This document shows, piece by piece, positions 11,411-25,872 of a stretch of 64,000 nt of DNA. Location of the stretch: NCBI GenBank assembly GCA_028622995.1, contig JAJQJQ010000088.1, forward strand, positions 1-64,000. Direction: 5' to 3'. The notes below the pieces were generated by a model. It was not told the DNA's origin and ran no database searches. It saw only the letters and a list, made by a program, of their open reading frames with translations. Origin of the DNA: Panagrolaimus kolymaensis. Lineage: Eukaryota; Nematoda; Chromadorea; Rhabditida; Panagrolaimidae. The translations under genes and the position numbers were made by a program. Each line of letters begins with the position of its first letter. The stretch's first letter is position 1.

Positions 11411-14400
11411 GATTAAAATAATTTCGATTTTGGACACTTATAGAATTTATGCGTTTAATTATTATGGACGTTGCTTGCTTTATGGCAGCTTCATCAAACC
11501 AATGAAAAGGTTTCAAATTTTTGGAATAAAAAAAAGTGTTAAAACTTTTTTTTCTAAAATTCGATGAGAATCTTTTATCTTTTAGACACTGCCAGAATTT
11601 ACAAGTTTAATTATTATGGACGTTGCTTGCTTCATGGCAGCTTCATCAAACCAATAAAAAGGTTTCAAATTTTTGGAATAAAAAAAAGTGTTAAAACTTT
11701 TTTTTCTAAAATTCGATTAAAATAATTTCGATTTTGGACACTTATAGAATTTATGCGTTTAATTATTATGGACGTTGCTTGCTTCATGGCAGCTTCATCA
11801 AACCAATAAAAAGGTTTCAAATTTTTGGAATAAAAAAAAGTGTTAAAACTTTTTTTTCTAAAATTCGATGAGAATCTTTTATCTTTTAGACACTGCCAGA
11901 ATTTACAAGTTTAATTATTATGGACGTTGCTTGCTTCATGGCAGCTTCATCAAACCAATAAAAAGGTTTCAAATTTTTGGAATAAAAAAAAAGTGTTAAA
12001 ACTTTTTTTTCTGTAATTCGATTAAAATAATTTCGATTTTGGACACTTATAGAATTTATGGGGTTATATATTATGGACGTTGCTTGCTTCATGGCAGCTT
12101 CATCAAACCAATAAAAAGGTTTCAAATTTTTGGAATAAAAAAAAGTGTTAAAACTTTTTTTTCTAAAATTCGATGAGAATCTTTTATCTTTTAGACACTG
12201 CCAGAATTTACAAGTTTAATTATTATGGACGTTGCTTGCTTCATGGCAGCTTCATCAAACCAATAAAAAGGTTTCAAATTTTTGGAATAAAAAAAAAGTG
12301 TTAAAACTTTTTTTTCTGTAATTCGATTAAAATAATTTCGATTTTGGACACTTATAGAATTTATGGGGTTATATATTATGGACGTTGCTTGCTTCATGGC
12401 AGCTTCATCAAACCAATAAAAAGGTTTCAAATTTTTGGAATAAAAAAAAGTGTTAAAACTTTTTTTTCTAAAATTCGATTAAAATAATTTCGATTTTGGA
12501 CACTTATAGAATTTATGCGTTTAATTATTATGGACGTTGCTTGCTTCATGGCAGCTTCATCAAACCAATGAAAAGGTTTCAAATTTTTGGAATAAAAAAA
12601 AGTGTTAAAACTTTTTTTTCTAAAATTCGATGAGAATCTTTTATCTTTTAGACACTGCCAGAATTTACAAGTTTAATTATTATGGACGTTGCTTGCTTCA
12701 TGGCAGCTTCATCAAACCAATAAAAAGGTTTCAAATTTTTGGAATAAAAAAAAGTGTTAAAACTTTTTTTTCTAAAATTCGATTAAAATAATTTCGATTT
12801 TGGACACTTATAGAATTTATGCGTTTAATTATTATGGACGTTGCTTGCTTCATGGCAGCTTCATCAAACCAATAAAAAGGTTTCAAATTTTTGGAATAAA
12901 AAAAAGTGTTAAAACTTTTTTTTCTAAAATTCGATTAAAATAATTTCGATTTTGGACACTTATAGAATTTATGCGTTTAATTATTATGGACGTTGCTTGC
13001 TTCATGGCAGCTTCATCAAACCAATAAAAAGGTTTCAAATTTTTGGAATAAAAAAAAAGTGTTAAAACTTTTTTTTCTGTAATTCGATTAAAATAATTTC
13101 GATTTTGGACACTGCCAGAATTTACAAGTTTAATTATTATGGACGTTGCTTGCTTCATGGCAGCTTCATCAAACCAATAAAATGGTTTCAAATTTTTGGA
13201 ATAAAAAAAAGTGTTAAAACTTTTTTTTCTAAAATTCGATGAGAATCTTTTATCTTTTAGACACTGCCAGAATTTACAAGTTTAATTATTATGGACGTTG
13301 CTTGCTTCATGGCAGCTTCATCAAACCAATAAAAAGGTTTCAAATTTTTGGAATAAAAAAAAGTGTTAAAACTTTTTTTTCTAAAATTCGATTAAAATAA
13401 TTTCGATTTTGGACACTTATAGAATTTATGCGTTTAATTATTATGGACGTTGCTTGCTTCATGGCAGCTTCATCAAACCAATGAAAAGGTTTCAAATTTT
13501 TGGAATAAAAAAAAGTGTTAAAACTTTTTTTTCTAAAATTCGATGAGAATCTTTTATCTTTTAGACACTGCCAGAATTTACAAGTTTAATTATTATGGAC
13601 GTTGCTTGCTTCATGGCAGCTTCATCAAACCAATAAAAAGGTTTCAAATTTTTGGAATAAAAAAAAGTGTTAAAACTTTTTTTTCTAAAATTTGATTAAA
13701 ATAATTTCGATTTTGGACACTTATAGAATTTATGCGTTTAATTATTATGGACGTTGCTTGCTTCATGGCAGCTTCATCAAACCAATAAAAAGGTTTCAAA
13801 TTTTTGGAATAAAAAAAAAGTGTTAAAACTTTTTTTTCTGTAATTCGATTAAAATAATTTCGATTTTGGACACTGCCAGAATTTACAAGTTTAATTATTA
13901 TGGACGTTGCTTGCTTCATGGCAGCTTCATCAAACCAATAAAATGGTTTCAAATTTTTGGAATAAAAAAAAGTGTTAAAACTTTTTTTTCTAAAATTCGA
14001 TGAGAATCTTTTATCTTTTAGACACTGCCAGAATTTACAAGTTTAATTATTATGGACGTTGCTTGCTTCATGGCAGCTTCATCAAACCAATGAAAAGGTT
14101 TCAAATTTTTGGAATAAAAAAAAGTGTTAAAACTTTTTTTTCTAAAATTCGATTAAAATAATTTCGATTTTGGACACTTATAGAATTTATGCGTTTAATT
14201 ATTATGGACGTTGCTTGCTTCATGGCAGCTTCATCAAACCAATAAAAAGGTTTCAAATTTTTGGAATAAAAAAAAGTGTTAAAACTTTTTTTTCTAAAAT
14301 TCGATTAAAATAATTTCGATTTTGGACACTTATAGAATTTATGCGTTTAATTATTATGGACGTTGCTTGCTTCATGGCAGCTTCATCAAACCAATAAAAA

Positions 14401-15063
14401 GGTTTCAAATTTTTGGAATAAAAAAAAGTGTTAAAACTTTTTTTTCTAAAATTCGATTAAAATAATTTCGATTTTGGACACTTATAGAATTTATGCGTTT
14501 AATTATTATGGACGTTGCTTGCTTCATGGCAGCTTCATCAAACCAATGAAAAGGTTTCAAATTTTTGGAATAAAAAAAAGTGTTAAAACTTTTTTTTCTA
14601 AAATTCGATGAGAATCTTTTATCTTTTAGACACTGCCAGAATTTACAAGTTTAATTATTATGGACGTTGCTTGCTTCATGGCAGCTTCATCAAACCAATA
14701 AAAAGGTTTCAAATTTTTGGAATAAAAAAAAGTGTTAAAACTTTTTTTTCTAAAATTCGATTAAAATAATTTCGATTTTGGACACTTATAGAATTTATGC
14801 GTTTAATTATTATGGACGTTGCTTGCTTCATGGCAGCTTCATCAAACCAATAAAAAGGTTTCAAATTTTTGGAATAAAAAAAAAGTGTTAAAACTTTTTT
14901 TTCTGTAATTCGATTAAAATAATTTCGATTTTGGACACTGCCAGAATTTACAAGTTTAATTATTATGGACGTTGCTTGCTTCATGGCAGCTTCATCAAAC
15001 CAATAAAATGGTTTCAAATTTTTGGAATAAAAAAAAGTGTTAAAACTTTTTTTTCTAAAATTC

Positions 15064-16431
15064 GATGAGAATCTTTTATCTTTTAGACACTGCCAGAATT
15101 TACAAGTTTAATTATTATGGACGTTGCTTGCTTCATGGCAGCTTCATCAAACCAATGAAAAGGTTTCAAATTTTTGGAATAAAAAAAAGTGTTAAAACTT
15201 TTTTTTCTAAAATTCGATTAAAATAATTTCGATTTTGGACACTTATAGAATTTATGCGTTTAATTATTATGGACGTTGCTTGCTTCATGGCAGCTTCATC
15301 AAACCAATAAAAAGGTTTCAAATTTTTGGAATAAAAAAAAGTGTTAAAACTTTTTTTTCTAAAATTCGATTAAAATAATTTCGATTTTGGACACTTATAG
15401 AATTTATGCGTTTAATTATTATGGACGTTGCTTGCTTCATGGCAGCTTCATCAAACCAATGAAAAGGTTTCAAATTTTTGGAATAAAAAAAAGTGTTAAA
15501 ACTTTTTTTTCTAAAATTCGATGAGAATCTTTTATCTTTTAGACACTGCCAGAATTTACAAGTTTAATTATTATGGACGTTGCTTGCTTCATGGCAGCTT
15601 CATCAAACCAATGAAAAGGTTTCAAATTTTTGGAATAAAAAAAAGTGTTAAAACTTTTTTTTCTAAAATTCGATTAAAATAATTTCGATTTTGGACACTT
15701 ATAGAATTTATGCGTTTAATTATTATGGACGTTGCTTGCTTCATGGCAGCTTCATCAAACCAATAAAAAGGTTTCAAATTTTTGGAATAAAAAAAAGTGT
15801 TAAAACTTTTTTTTCTAAAATTCGATTAAAATAATTTCGATTTTGGACACTTATAGAATTTATGCGTTTAATTATTATGGACGTTGCTTGCTTCATGGCA
15901 GCTTCATCAAACCAATGAAAAGGTTTCAAATTTTTGGAATAAAAAAAAGTGTTAAAACTTTTTTTTCTAAAATTCGATGAGAATCTTTTATCTTTTAGAC
16001 ACTGCCAGAATTTACAAGTTTAATTATTATGGACGTTGCTTGCTTCATGGCAGCTTCATCAAACCAATGAAAAGGTTTCAAATTTTTGGAATAAAAAAAA
16101 GTGTTAAAACTTTTTTTTCTAAAATTCGATTAAAATAATTTCGATTTTGGACACTTATAGAATTTATGCGTTTAATTATTATGGACGTTGCTTGCTTCAT
16201 GGCAGCTTCATCAAACCAATAAAAAGGTTTCAAATTTTTGGAATAAAAAAAAGTGTTAAAACTTTTTTTTCTAAAATTCGATTAAAATAATTTCGATTTT
16301 GGACACTTATAGAATTTATGCGTTTAATTATTATGGACGTTGCTTGCTTCATGGCAGCTTCATCAAACCAATGAAAAGGTTTCAAATTTTTGGAATAAAA
16401 AAAAGTGTTAAAACTTTTTTTTCTAAAATTC
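15064..16431. repeat. Trimer higher-order repeat, 3 x 456 bp (A-B-B)
   Basis: Three tandem copies of A(GAAAAGG)-B(AAAGG)-B(GAAAAGG), starting at 15064, 15520 and 15976, each exactly 456 bp. This is the local ancestor-like form of the 9-mer that follows at 17193, which contains the same monomers in a longer order. Confidence 0.9.
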
Positions 16432-17192
16432 GATGAGAATCTTTTATCTTTTAGACACTGCCAGAATTTACAAGTTTAATTATTATGGACGTTGCTTGCT
16501 TCATGGCAGCTTCATCAAACCAATAAAAAGGTTTCAAATTTTTGGAATAAAAAAAAGTGTTAAAACTTTTTTTTCTAAAATTCGATTAAAATAATTTCGA
16601 TTTTGGACACTTATAGAATTTATGCGTTTAATTATTATGGACGTTGCTTGCTTCATGGCAGCTTCATCAAACCAATGAAAAGGTTTCAAATTTTTGGAAT
16701 AAAAAAAAGTGTTAAAACTTTTTTTTCTAAAATTCGATGAGAATCTTTTATCTTTTAGACACTGCCAGAATTTACAAGTTTAATTATTATGGACGTTGCT
16801 TGCTTCATGGCAGCTTCATCAAACCAATAAAAAGGTTTCAAATTTTTGGAATAAAAAAAAGTGTTAAAACTTTTTTTTCTAAAATTCGATTAAAATAATT
16901 TCGATTTTGGACACTTATAGAATTTATGCGTTTAATTATTATGGACGTTGCTTGCTTCATGGCAGCTTCATCAAACCAATAAAAAGGTTTCAAATTTTTG
17001 GAATAAAAAAAAAGTGTTAAAACTTTTTTTTCTGTAATTCGATAAAAATAATTTCGATTTTGGACACTGCCAGAATTTACAAGTTTAATTATTATGGACG
17101 TTGCTTGCTTAATGGCAGCTTCATCAAACCAATAAAATGGTTTCAAATTTTTGGAATAAAAAAAAGTGTTAAAAATTTTTTTTTTAAAATTC

Positions 17193-18561
17193 GATGAGAA
17201 TCTTTTATCTTTTAGACACTGCCAGAATTTACAAGTTTAATTATTATGGACGTTGCTTGCTTCATGGCAGCTTCATCAAACCAATGAAAAGGTTTCAAAT
17301 TTTTGGAATAAAAAAAAGTGTTAAAACTTTTTTTTCTAAAATTCGATTAAAATAATTTCGATTTTGGACACTTATAGAATTTATGCGTTTAATTATTATG
17401 GACGTTGCTTGCTTCATGGCAGCTTCATCAAACCAATAAAAAGGTTTCAAATTTTTGGAATAAAAAAAAGTGTTAAAACTTTTTTTTCTAAAATTCGATT
17501 AAAATAATTTCGATTTTGGACACTTATAGAATTTATGCGTTTAATTATTATGGACGTTGCTTGCTTCATGGCAGCTTCATCAAACCAATAAAAAGGTTTC
17601 AAATTTTTGGAATAAAAAAAAGTGTTAAAACTTTTTTTTCTAAAAGTCGATTAAAATAATTTCGATTTTGGACACTTATAGAATTTATGCGTTTAATTAT
17701 TATGGACGTTGCTTGCTTCATGGCAGCTTCATCAAACCAATGAAAAGGTTTCAAATTTTTGGAATAAAAAAAAGTGTTAAAACTTTTTTTTCTAAAATTC
17801 GATGAGAATCTTTTATCTTTTAGACACTGCCAGAATTTACAAGTTTAATTATTATGGACGTTGCTTGCTTCATGGCAGCTTCATCAAACCAATAAAAAGG
17901 TTTCAAATTTTTGGAATAAAAAAAAGTGTTAAAACTTTTTTTTCTAAAATTCGATTAAAATAATTTCGATTTTGGACACTTATAGAATTTATGCGTTTAA
18001 TTATTATGGACGTTGCTTGCTTCATGGCAGCTTCATCAAACCAATGAAAAGGTTTCAAATTTTTGGAATAAAAAAAAGTGTTAAAACTTTTTTTTCTAAA
18101 ATTCGATGAGAATCTTTTATCTTTTAGACACTGCCAGAATTTACAAGTTTAATTATTATGGACGTTGCTTGCTTCATGGCAGCTTCATCAAACCAATAAA
18201 AAGGTTTCAAATTTTTGGAATAAAAAAAAGTGTTAAAACTTTTTTTTCTAAAATTCGATTAAAATAATTTCGATTTTGGACACTTATAGAATTTATGCGT
18301 TTAATTATTATGGACGTTGCTTGCTTCATGGCAGCTTCATCAAACCAATAAAAAGGTTTCAAATTTTTGGAATAAAAAAAAAGTGTTAAAACTTTTTTTT
18401 CTGTAATTCGATTAAAATAATTTCGATTTTGGACACTGCCAGAATTTACAAGTTTAATTATTATGGACGTTGCTTGCTTCATGGCAGCTTCATCAAACCA
18501 ATAAAATGGTTTCAAATTTTTGGAATAAAAAAAAGTGTTAAAACTTTTTTTTCTAAAATTC
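17193..18561. repeat. 9-mer higher-order repeat unit 1 (1369 bp)
   Basis: Nine monomers in the order A(GAAAAGG), B, B, B(GAAAAGG), A, B(GAAAAGG), A, B(+A), E(ATGG). The next unit starts at 18562 with the same order and the same single extra A, giving exactly 1369 bp. A shorter relative lacking one monomer lies upstream at 15976-17192. The monomer just before this unit has private substitutions (GATAAAAAT at about 17041, CTTAATGGCAG at about 17110, TTTTTTAAAATTC at about 17180) not seen in its copies, so those arose after amplification. Confidence 0.92.
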
Positions 18562-19930
18562 GATGAGAATCTTTTATCTTTTAGACACTGCCAGAATTTA
18601 CAAGTTTAATTATTATGGACGTTGCTTGCTTCATGGCAGCTTCATCAAACCAAGGAAAAGGTTTCAAATTTTTGGAATAAAAAAAAGTGTTAAAACTTTT
18701 TTTTCTAAAATTCGATTAAAATAATTTCGATTTTGGACACTTATAGAATTTATGCGTTTAATTATTATGGACGTTGCTTGCTTCATGGCAGCTTCATCAA
18801 ACCAATAAAAAGGTTTCAAATTTTTGGAATAAAAAAAAGTGTTAAAACTTTTTTTTCTAAAATTCGATTAAAATAATTTCGATTTTGGACACTTATAGAA
18901 TTTATGCGTTTAATTATTATGGACGTTGCTTGCTTCATGGCAGCTTCATCAAACCAATAAAAAGGTTTCAAATTTTTGGAATAAAAAAAAGTGTTAAAAC
19001 TTTTTTTTCTAAAATTCGATTAAAATAATTTCGATTTTGGACACTTATAGAATTTATGCGTTTAATTATTATGGACGTTGCTTGCTTCATGGCAGCTTCA
19101 TCAAACCAATGAAAAGGTTTCAAATTTTTGGAATAAAAAAAAGTGTTAAAACTTTTTTTTCTAAAATTCGATGAGAATCTTTTATCTTTTAGACACTGCC
19201 AGAATTTACAAGTTTAATTATTATGGACGTTGCTTGCTTCATGGCAGCTTCATCAAACCAATAAAAAGGTTTCAAATTTTTGGAATAAAAAAAAGTGTTA
19301 AAACTTTTTTTTCTAAAATTCGATTAAAATAATTTCGATTTTGGACACTTATAGAATTTATGCGTTTAATTATTATGGACGTTGCTTGCTTCATGGCAGC
19401 TTCATCAAACCAATGAAAAGGTTTCAAATTTTTGGAATAAAAAAAAGTGTTAAAACTTTTTTTTCTAAAATTCGATGAGAATCTTTTATCTTTTAGACAC
19501 TGCCAGAATTTACAAGTTTAATTATTATGGACGTTGCTTGCTTCATGGCAGCTTCATCAAACCAATAAAAAGGTTTCAAATTTTTGGAATAAAAAAAAGT
19601 GTTAAAACTTTTTTTTCTAAAATTCGATTAAAATAATTTCGATTTTGGACACTTATAGAATTTATGCGTTTAATTATTATGGACGTTGCTTGCTTCATGG
19701 CAGCTTCATCAAACCAATAAAAAGGTTTCAAATTTTTGGAATAAAAAAAAAGTGTTAAAACTTTTTTTTCTGTAATTCGATTAAAATAATTTCGATTTTG
19801 GACACTGCCAGAATTTACAAGTTTAATTATTATGGACGTTGCTTGCTTCATGGCAGCTTCATCAAACCAATAAAATGGTTTCAAATTTTTGGAATAAAAA
19901 AAAGTGTTAAAACTTTTTTTTCTAAAATTC
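18562..19930. repeat. 9-mer higher-order repeat unit 2 (1369 bp)
   Basis: Second tandem copy of the nine-monomer unit. Its private difference is AAGGAAAAGG instead of AATGAAAAGG in the first monomer (about 18652). A third, partial copy begins at 19931 (A, B, B) before the order changes near 20390. Confidence 0.92.
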
Positions 19931-22900
19931 GATGAGAATCTTTTATCTTTTAGACACTGCCAGAATTTACAAGTTTAATTATTATGGACGTTGCTTGCTT
20001 CATGGCAGCTTCATCAAACCAATGAAAAGGTTTCAAATTTTTGGAATAAAAAAAAGTGTTAAAACTTTTTTTTCTAAAATTCGATTAAAATAATTTCGAT
20101 TTTGGACACTTATAGAATTTATGCGTTTAATTATTATGGACGTTGCTTGCTTCATGGCAGCTTCATCAAACCAATAAAAAGGTTTCAAATTTTTGGAATA
20201 AAAAAAAGTGTTAAAACTTTTTTTTCTAAAATTCGATTAAAATAATTTCGATTTTGGACACTTATAGAATTTATGCGTTTAATTATTATGGACGTTGCTT
20301 GCTTCATGGCAGCTTCATCAAACCAATGAAAAGGTTTCAAATTTTTGGAATAAAAAAAAGTGTTAAAACTTTTTTTTCTAAAATTCGATGAGAATCTTTT
20401 ATCTTTTAGACACTGCCAGAATTTACAAGTTTAATTATTATGGACGTTGCTTGCTTCATGGCAGCTTCATCAAACCAATAAAAAGGTTTCAAATTTTTGG
20501 AATAAAAAAAAAGTGCTAAAACTTTTTTTTCTGTAATTCGATTAAAATAATTTCGATTTTGGACACTGCCAGAATTTACAAGTTTAATTATTATGGACGT
20601 TGCTTGCTTCATGGCAGCTTCATCAAACCAATAAAAAGGTTTCAAATTTTTGGAATAAAAAAAAGTGTTAAAACTTTTTTTTCTAAAATTCGATTAAAAT
20701 AATTTCGATTTTGGACACTTATAGAATTTATGCGTTTAATTATTATGGACGTTGCTTGCTTCATGGCAGCTTCATCAAACCAATAAAAAGGTTTCAAATT
20801 TTTGGAATAAAAAAAAAGTGTTAAAACTTTTTTTTCTGTAATTCGATTAAAATAATTTCGATTTTGGACACTTATAGAATTTATGGGGTTATATATTATG
20901 GACGTTGCTTTCTTCATGGCAGCTTCATCAAACCAATAAAAAGGTTTCAAATTTTTGGAATAAAAAAAAGTGTTAAAACTTTTTTTTTTAAAATTCGATT
21001 AAAATAATTTCGATTTTGGACACTTATAGAATTTATGCGTTTAATTATTATAGACGTTGCTTGCTTCATGGCAGCTTCATCAAACCAATAAAAAGGTTTC
21101 AAATTTTTGGAATAAAAAAAAAGTGCTAAAACTTTTTTTTCTGTAATTCGATTAAAATAATTTCGATTTTGGACACTGCCAGAATTTACAAGTTTAATTA
21201 TTATGGACGTTGCTTGCTTCATGGCAGCTTCATCAAACCAATAAAATGGTTTCAAATTTTTGGAATAAAAAAAAGTGTTAAAACTTTTTTTTCTAAAATT
21301 CGATGAGAATCTTTTATCTTTTAGACACTGCCAGAATTTACAAGTTTAATTATTATGGACGTTGCTTGCTTCATGGCAGCTTCATCAAACCAATAAAATG
21401 GTTTCAAATTTTTGGAATAAAAAAAAGTGTTAAAACTTTTTTTTCTAAAATTCGATGAGAATCTTTTATCTTTTAGACACTGCCAGAATTTACAAGTTTA
21501 ATTATTATGGACGTTGCTTGCTTCATGGCAGCTTCATCAAACCAATAAAAAGGTTTCAAATTTTTGGAATAAAAAAAAGTGTTAAAACTTTTTTTTCTAA
21601 AATTCGATTAAAATAATTTCGATTTTGGACACTTATAGAATTTATGCGTTTAATTATTATGGACGTTGCTTGCTTCATGGCAGCTTCATCAAACCAATAA
21701 AAAGGTTTCAAATTTTTGGAATAAAAAAAAAGTGTTAAAACTTTTTTTTCTGTAATTCGATTAAAATAATTTCGATTTTGGACACTTATAGAATTTATGG
21801 GGTTATATATTATGGACGTTGCTTGCTTCATGGCAGCTTCATCAAACCAATAAAAAGGTTTCAAATTTTTGGAATAAAAAAAAGTGTTAAAACTTTTTTT
21901 TCTAAAATTCGATTAAAATAATTTCGATTTTGGACACTTATAGAATTTATGCGTTTAATTATTATGGACGTTGCTTGCTTCATGGCAGCTTCATCAAACC
22001 AATAAAAAGGTTTCAAATTTTTGGAATAAAAAAAAAGTGTTAAAACTTTTTTTTCTGTAATTCGATTAAAATAATTTCGATTTTGGACACTGCCAGAATT
22101 TACAAGTTTAATTATTATGGACGTTGCTTGCTTCATGGCAGCTTCATCAAACCAATAAAATGGTTTCAAATTTTTGGAATAAAAAAAAGTGTTAAAACTT
22201 TTTTTTCTGTAATTCGATGAGAATCTTTTATCTTTTAGACACTGCCAGAATTTACAAGTTTAATTATTATGGACGTTGCTTGCTTCATGGCAGCTTCATC
22301 AAACCAATAAAATGGTTTCAAATTTTTGGAATAAAAAAAAGTGTTAAAACTTTTTTTTCTAAAATTCGATGAGAATCTTTTATCTTTTAGACACTGCCAG
22401 AATTTACAAGTTTAATTATTATGGACGTTGCTTGCTTCATGGCAGCTTCATCAAACCAATAAAATGGTTTCAAATTTTTGGAATAAAAAAAAGTGTTAAA
22501 ACTTTTTTTTCTAAAATTCGATTAAAATAATTTCGATTTTGGACACTTATAGAATTTATGCGTTTAATTATTATGGACGTTGCTTGCTTCATGGCAGCTT
22601 CATCAAACCAATAAAAAGGTTTCAAATTTTTGGAATAAAAAAAAGTGTTAAAACTTTTTTTTCTGTAATTCGATGAGAATCTTTTATCTTTTAGACACTG
22701 CCAGAATTTACAAGTTTAATTATTATGGACGTTGCTTGCTTCATGGCAGCTTCATCAAACCAATAAAATGGTTTCAAATTTTTGGAATAAAAAAAAGTGT
22801 TAAAACTTTTTTTTCTAAAATTCGATTAAAATAATTTCGATTTTGGACACTTATAGAATTTATGCGTTTAATTATTATGGACGTTGCTTGCTTCATGGCA

Positions 22901-24653
22901 GCTTCATCAAACCAATAAAAAGGTTTCAAATTTTTGGAATAAAAAAAAAGTGTTAAAACTTTTTTTTCTGTAATTCGATTAAAATAATTTCGATTTTGGA
23001 CACTTATAGAATTTATGGGGTTATATATTATGGACGTTGCTTGCTTCATGGCAGCTTCATCAAACCAATAAAAAGGTTTCAAATTTTTGGAATAAAAAAA
23101 AAGTGTTAAAACTTTTTTTTCTGTAATTCGATGAGAATCTTTTATCTTTTAGACACTGCCAGAATTTACAAGTTTAATTATTATGGACGTTGCTTGCTTC
23201 ATGGCAGCTTCATCAAACCAATAAAATGGTTTCAAATTTTTGGAATAAAAAAAAGTGTTAAGACTTTTTTTTCTGTAATTCGATGAGAATCTTTTATCTT
23301 TTAGACACTGCCAGAATTTACAAGTTTAATTATTATGGACGTTGCTTGCTTCATGGCAGCTTCATCAAACCAATAAAATGGTTTCAAATTTTTGGAATAA
23401 AAAAAAGTGTTAAAACTTTTTTTTCTGTAATTCGATGAGAATCTTTTATCTTTTAGACACTGCCAGAATTTACAAGTTTAATTATTATGGACGTTGCTTG
23501 CTTCATGGCAGCTTCATCAAACCAATAAAATGGTTTCAAATTTTTGGAATAAAAAAAAGTGTTAAAACTTTTTTTTCTAAAATTCGATTAAAATAATTTC
23601 GATTTTGGACACTTATAGAATTTATGCGTTTAATTATTATGGACGTTGCTTGCTTCATGGCAGCTTCATCAAACCAATAAAAAGGTTTCAAATTTTTGGA
23701 ATAAAAAAAAAGTGTTAAAACTTTTTTTTCTGTAATTCGATTAAAATAATTTCGATTTTGGACACTGCCAGAATTTACAAGTTTAATTATTATGGACGTT
23801 GCTTGCTTCATGGCAGCTTCATCAAACCAATAAAAAGGTTTCAAATTTTTGGAATAAAAAAAAAGTGTTAAAACTTTTTTTTCTGTAATTCGATGAGAAT
23901 CTTTTATCTTTTAGACACTGCCAGAATTTACAAGTTTAATTATTATGGACGTTGCTTGCTTCATGGCAGCTTCATCAAACCAATAAAATGGTTTCAAATT
24001 TTTGGAATAAAAAAAAGTGTTAAAACTTTTTTTTCTGTAATTCGATGAGAATCTTTTATCTTTTAGACACTGCCAGAATTTACAAGTTTAATTATTATGG
24101 ACGTTGCTTGCTTCATGGCAGCTTCATCAAACCAATAAAAAGGTTTCAAATTTTTGGAATAAAAAAAAAGTGTTAAAACTTTTTTTTCTGTAATTCGATT
24201 AAAATAATTTCGATTTTGGACACTTATAGAATTTATGGGGTTATATATTATGGACGTTGCTTGCTTCAAGGCAGCTTCATCAAACCAATAAAAAGGTTTC
24301 AAATTTTTGGAATAAAAAAAAGTGTTAAAACTTTTTTTTCTAAAATTCGATTAAAATAATTTCGATTTTGGACACTTATAGAATTTATGCGTTTAATTAT
24401 TATGGACGTTGCTTGCTTCATGGCAGCTTCATCAAACCAATAAAAAGGTTTCAAATTTTTGGAATAAAAAAAAAGTGTTAAAACTTTTTTTTCTGTAATT
24501 CGATTAAAATAATTTCGATTTTGGACACTTATAGAATTTATGGGGTTATATATTATGGACGTTGCTTGCTTCAAGGCAGCTTCATCAAACCAATAAAAAG
24601 GTTTCAAATTTTTGGAATAAAAAAAAGTGTTAAAACTTTTTTTTCTAAAATTC

Positions 24654-25872
24654 GATTAAAATAATTTCGATTTTGGACACTTATAGAATTTATGCGTTTA
24701 ATTATTATGGACGTTGCTTGCTTCATGGCAGCTTCATCAAACCAATAAAAAGGTTTCAAATTTTTGGAATAAAAAAAAAGTGTTAAAACTTTTTTTTCTG
24801 TAATTCGATGAGAATCTTTTATCTTTTAGACACTGCCAGAATTTACAAGTTTAATTATTATGGACGTTGCTTGCTTCATGGCAGCTTCATCAAACCAATA
24901 AAATGGTTTCAAATTTTTGGAATAAAAAAAAGTGTTAAAACTTTTTTTTCTGTAATTCGATGAGAATCTTTTATCTTTTAGACACTGCCAGAATTTACAA
25001 GTTTAATTATTATGGACGTTGCTTGCTTCATGGCAGCTTCATCAAACCAATAAAAAGGTTTCAAATTTTTGGAATAAAAAAAAAGTGTTAAAACTTTTTT
25101 TTCTGTAATTCGATTAAAATAATTTCGATTTTGGACACTGCCAGAATTTACAAGTTTAATTATTATGGACGTTGCTTGCTTCATGGCAGCTTCATCAAAC
25201 CAATAAAATGGTTTCAAATTTTTGGAATAAAAAAAAGTGTTAAAACTTTTTTTTCTGTAATTCGATGAGAATCTTTTATCTTTTAGACACTGCCAGAATT
25301 TACAAGTTTAATTATTATGGACGTTGCTTGCTTCATGGCAGCTTCATCAAACCAATAAAATGGTTTCAAATTTTTGGAATAAAAAAAAGTGTTAAAACTT
25401 TTTTTTCTGTAATTCGATGAGAATCTTTTATCTTTTAGACACTGCCAGAATTTACAAGTTTAATTATTATGGACGTTGCTTGCTTCATGGCAGCTTCATC
25501 AAACCAATAAAAAGGTTTCAAATTTATGGAATAAAAAAAAGTGTTAAAACTTTTTTTTCTAAAATTCGATTAGAATAATTTCGATTTTGGACACTTATAG
25601 AATTTATGCGTTTAATTATTATGGACGTTGCTTGCTTCATGGCAGCTTCATCAAACCAATAAAAAGGTTTCAAATTTTTGGAATAAAAAAAAAGTGTTAA
25701 AACTTTTTTTTCTGTAATTCGATTAAAATAATTTCGATTTTGGACACTTATAGAATTTATGGGGTTATATATTATGGACGTTGCTTGCTTCAAGGCAGCT
25801 TCATCAAACCAATAAAAAGGTTTCAAATTTTTGGAATAAAAAAAAGTGTTAAAACTTTTTTTTCTAAAATTC
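24654..25872. repeat. 8-mer higher-order repeat (1219 bp), full unit
   Basis: The order is B(+A), A(ATGG), A(+A), E(ATGG), A(ATGG), A, B(+A), D(CAAGG), 1219 bp in all. The next unit starts at 25873 with B(+A), A(ATGG), A(+A), E, A(ATGG). Two private marks inside it, AAATTTATGG at about 25522 and the CAAGG D monomer, recur together at about 27960 and 28228, so part of this unit was copied again 2436 bp (16 monomers) downstream. Confidence 0.87.
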
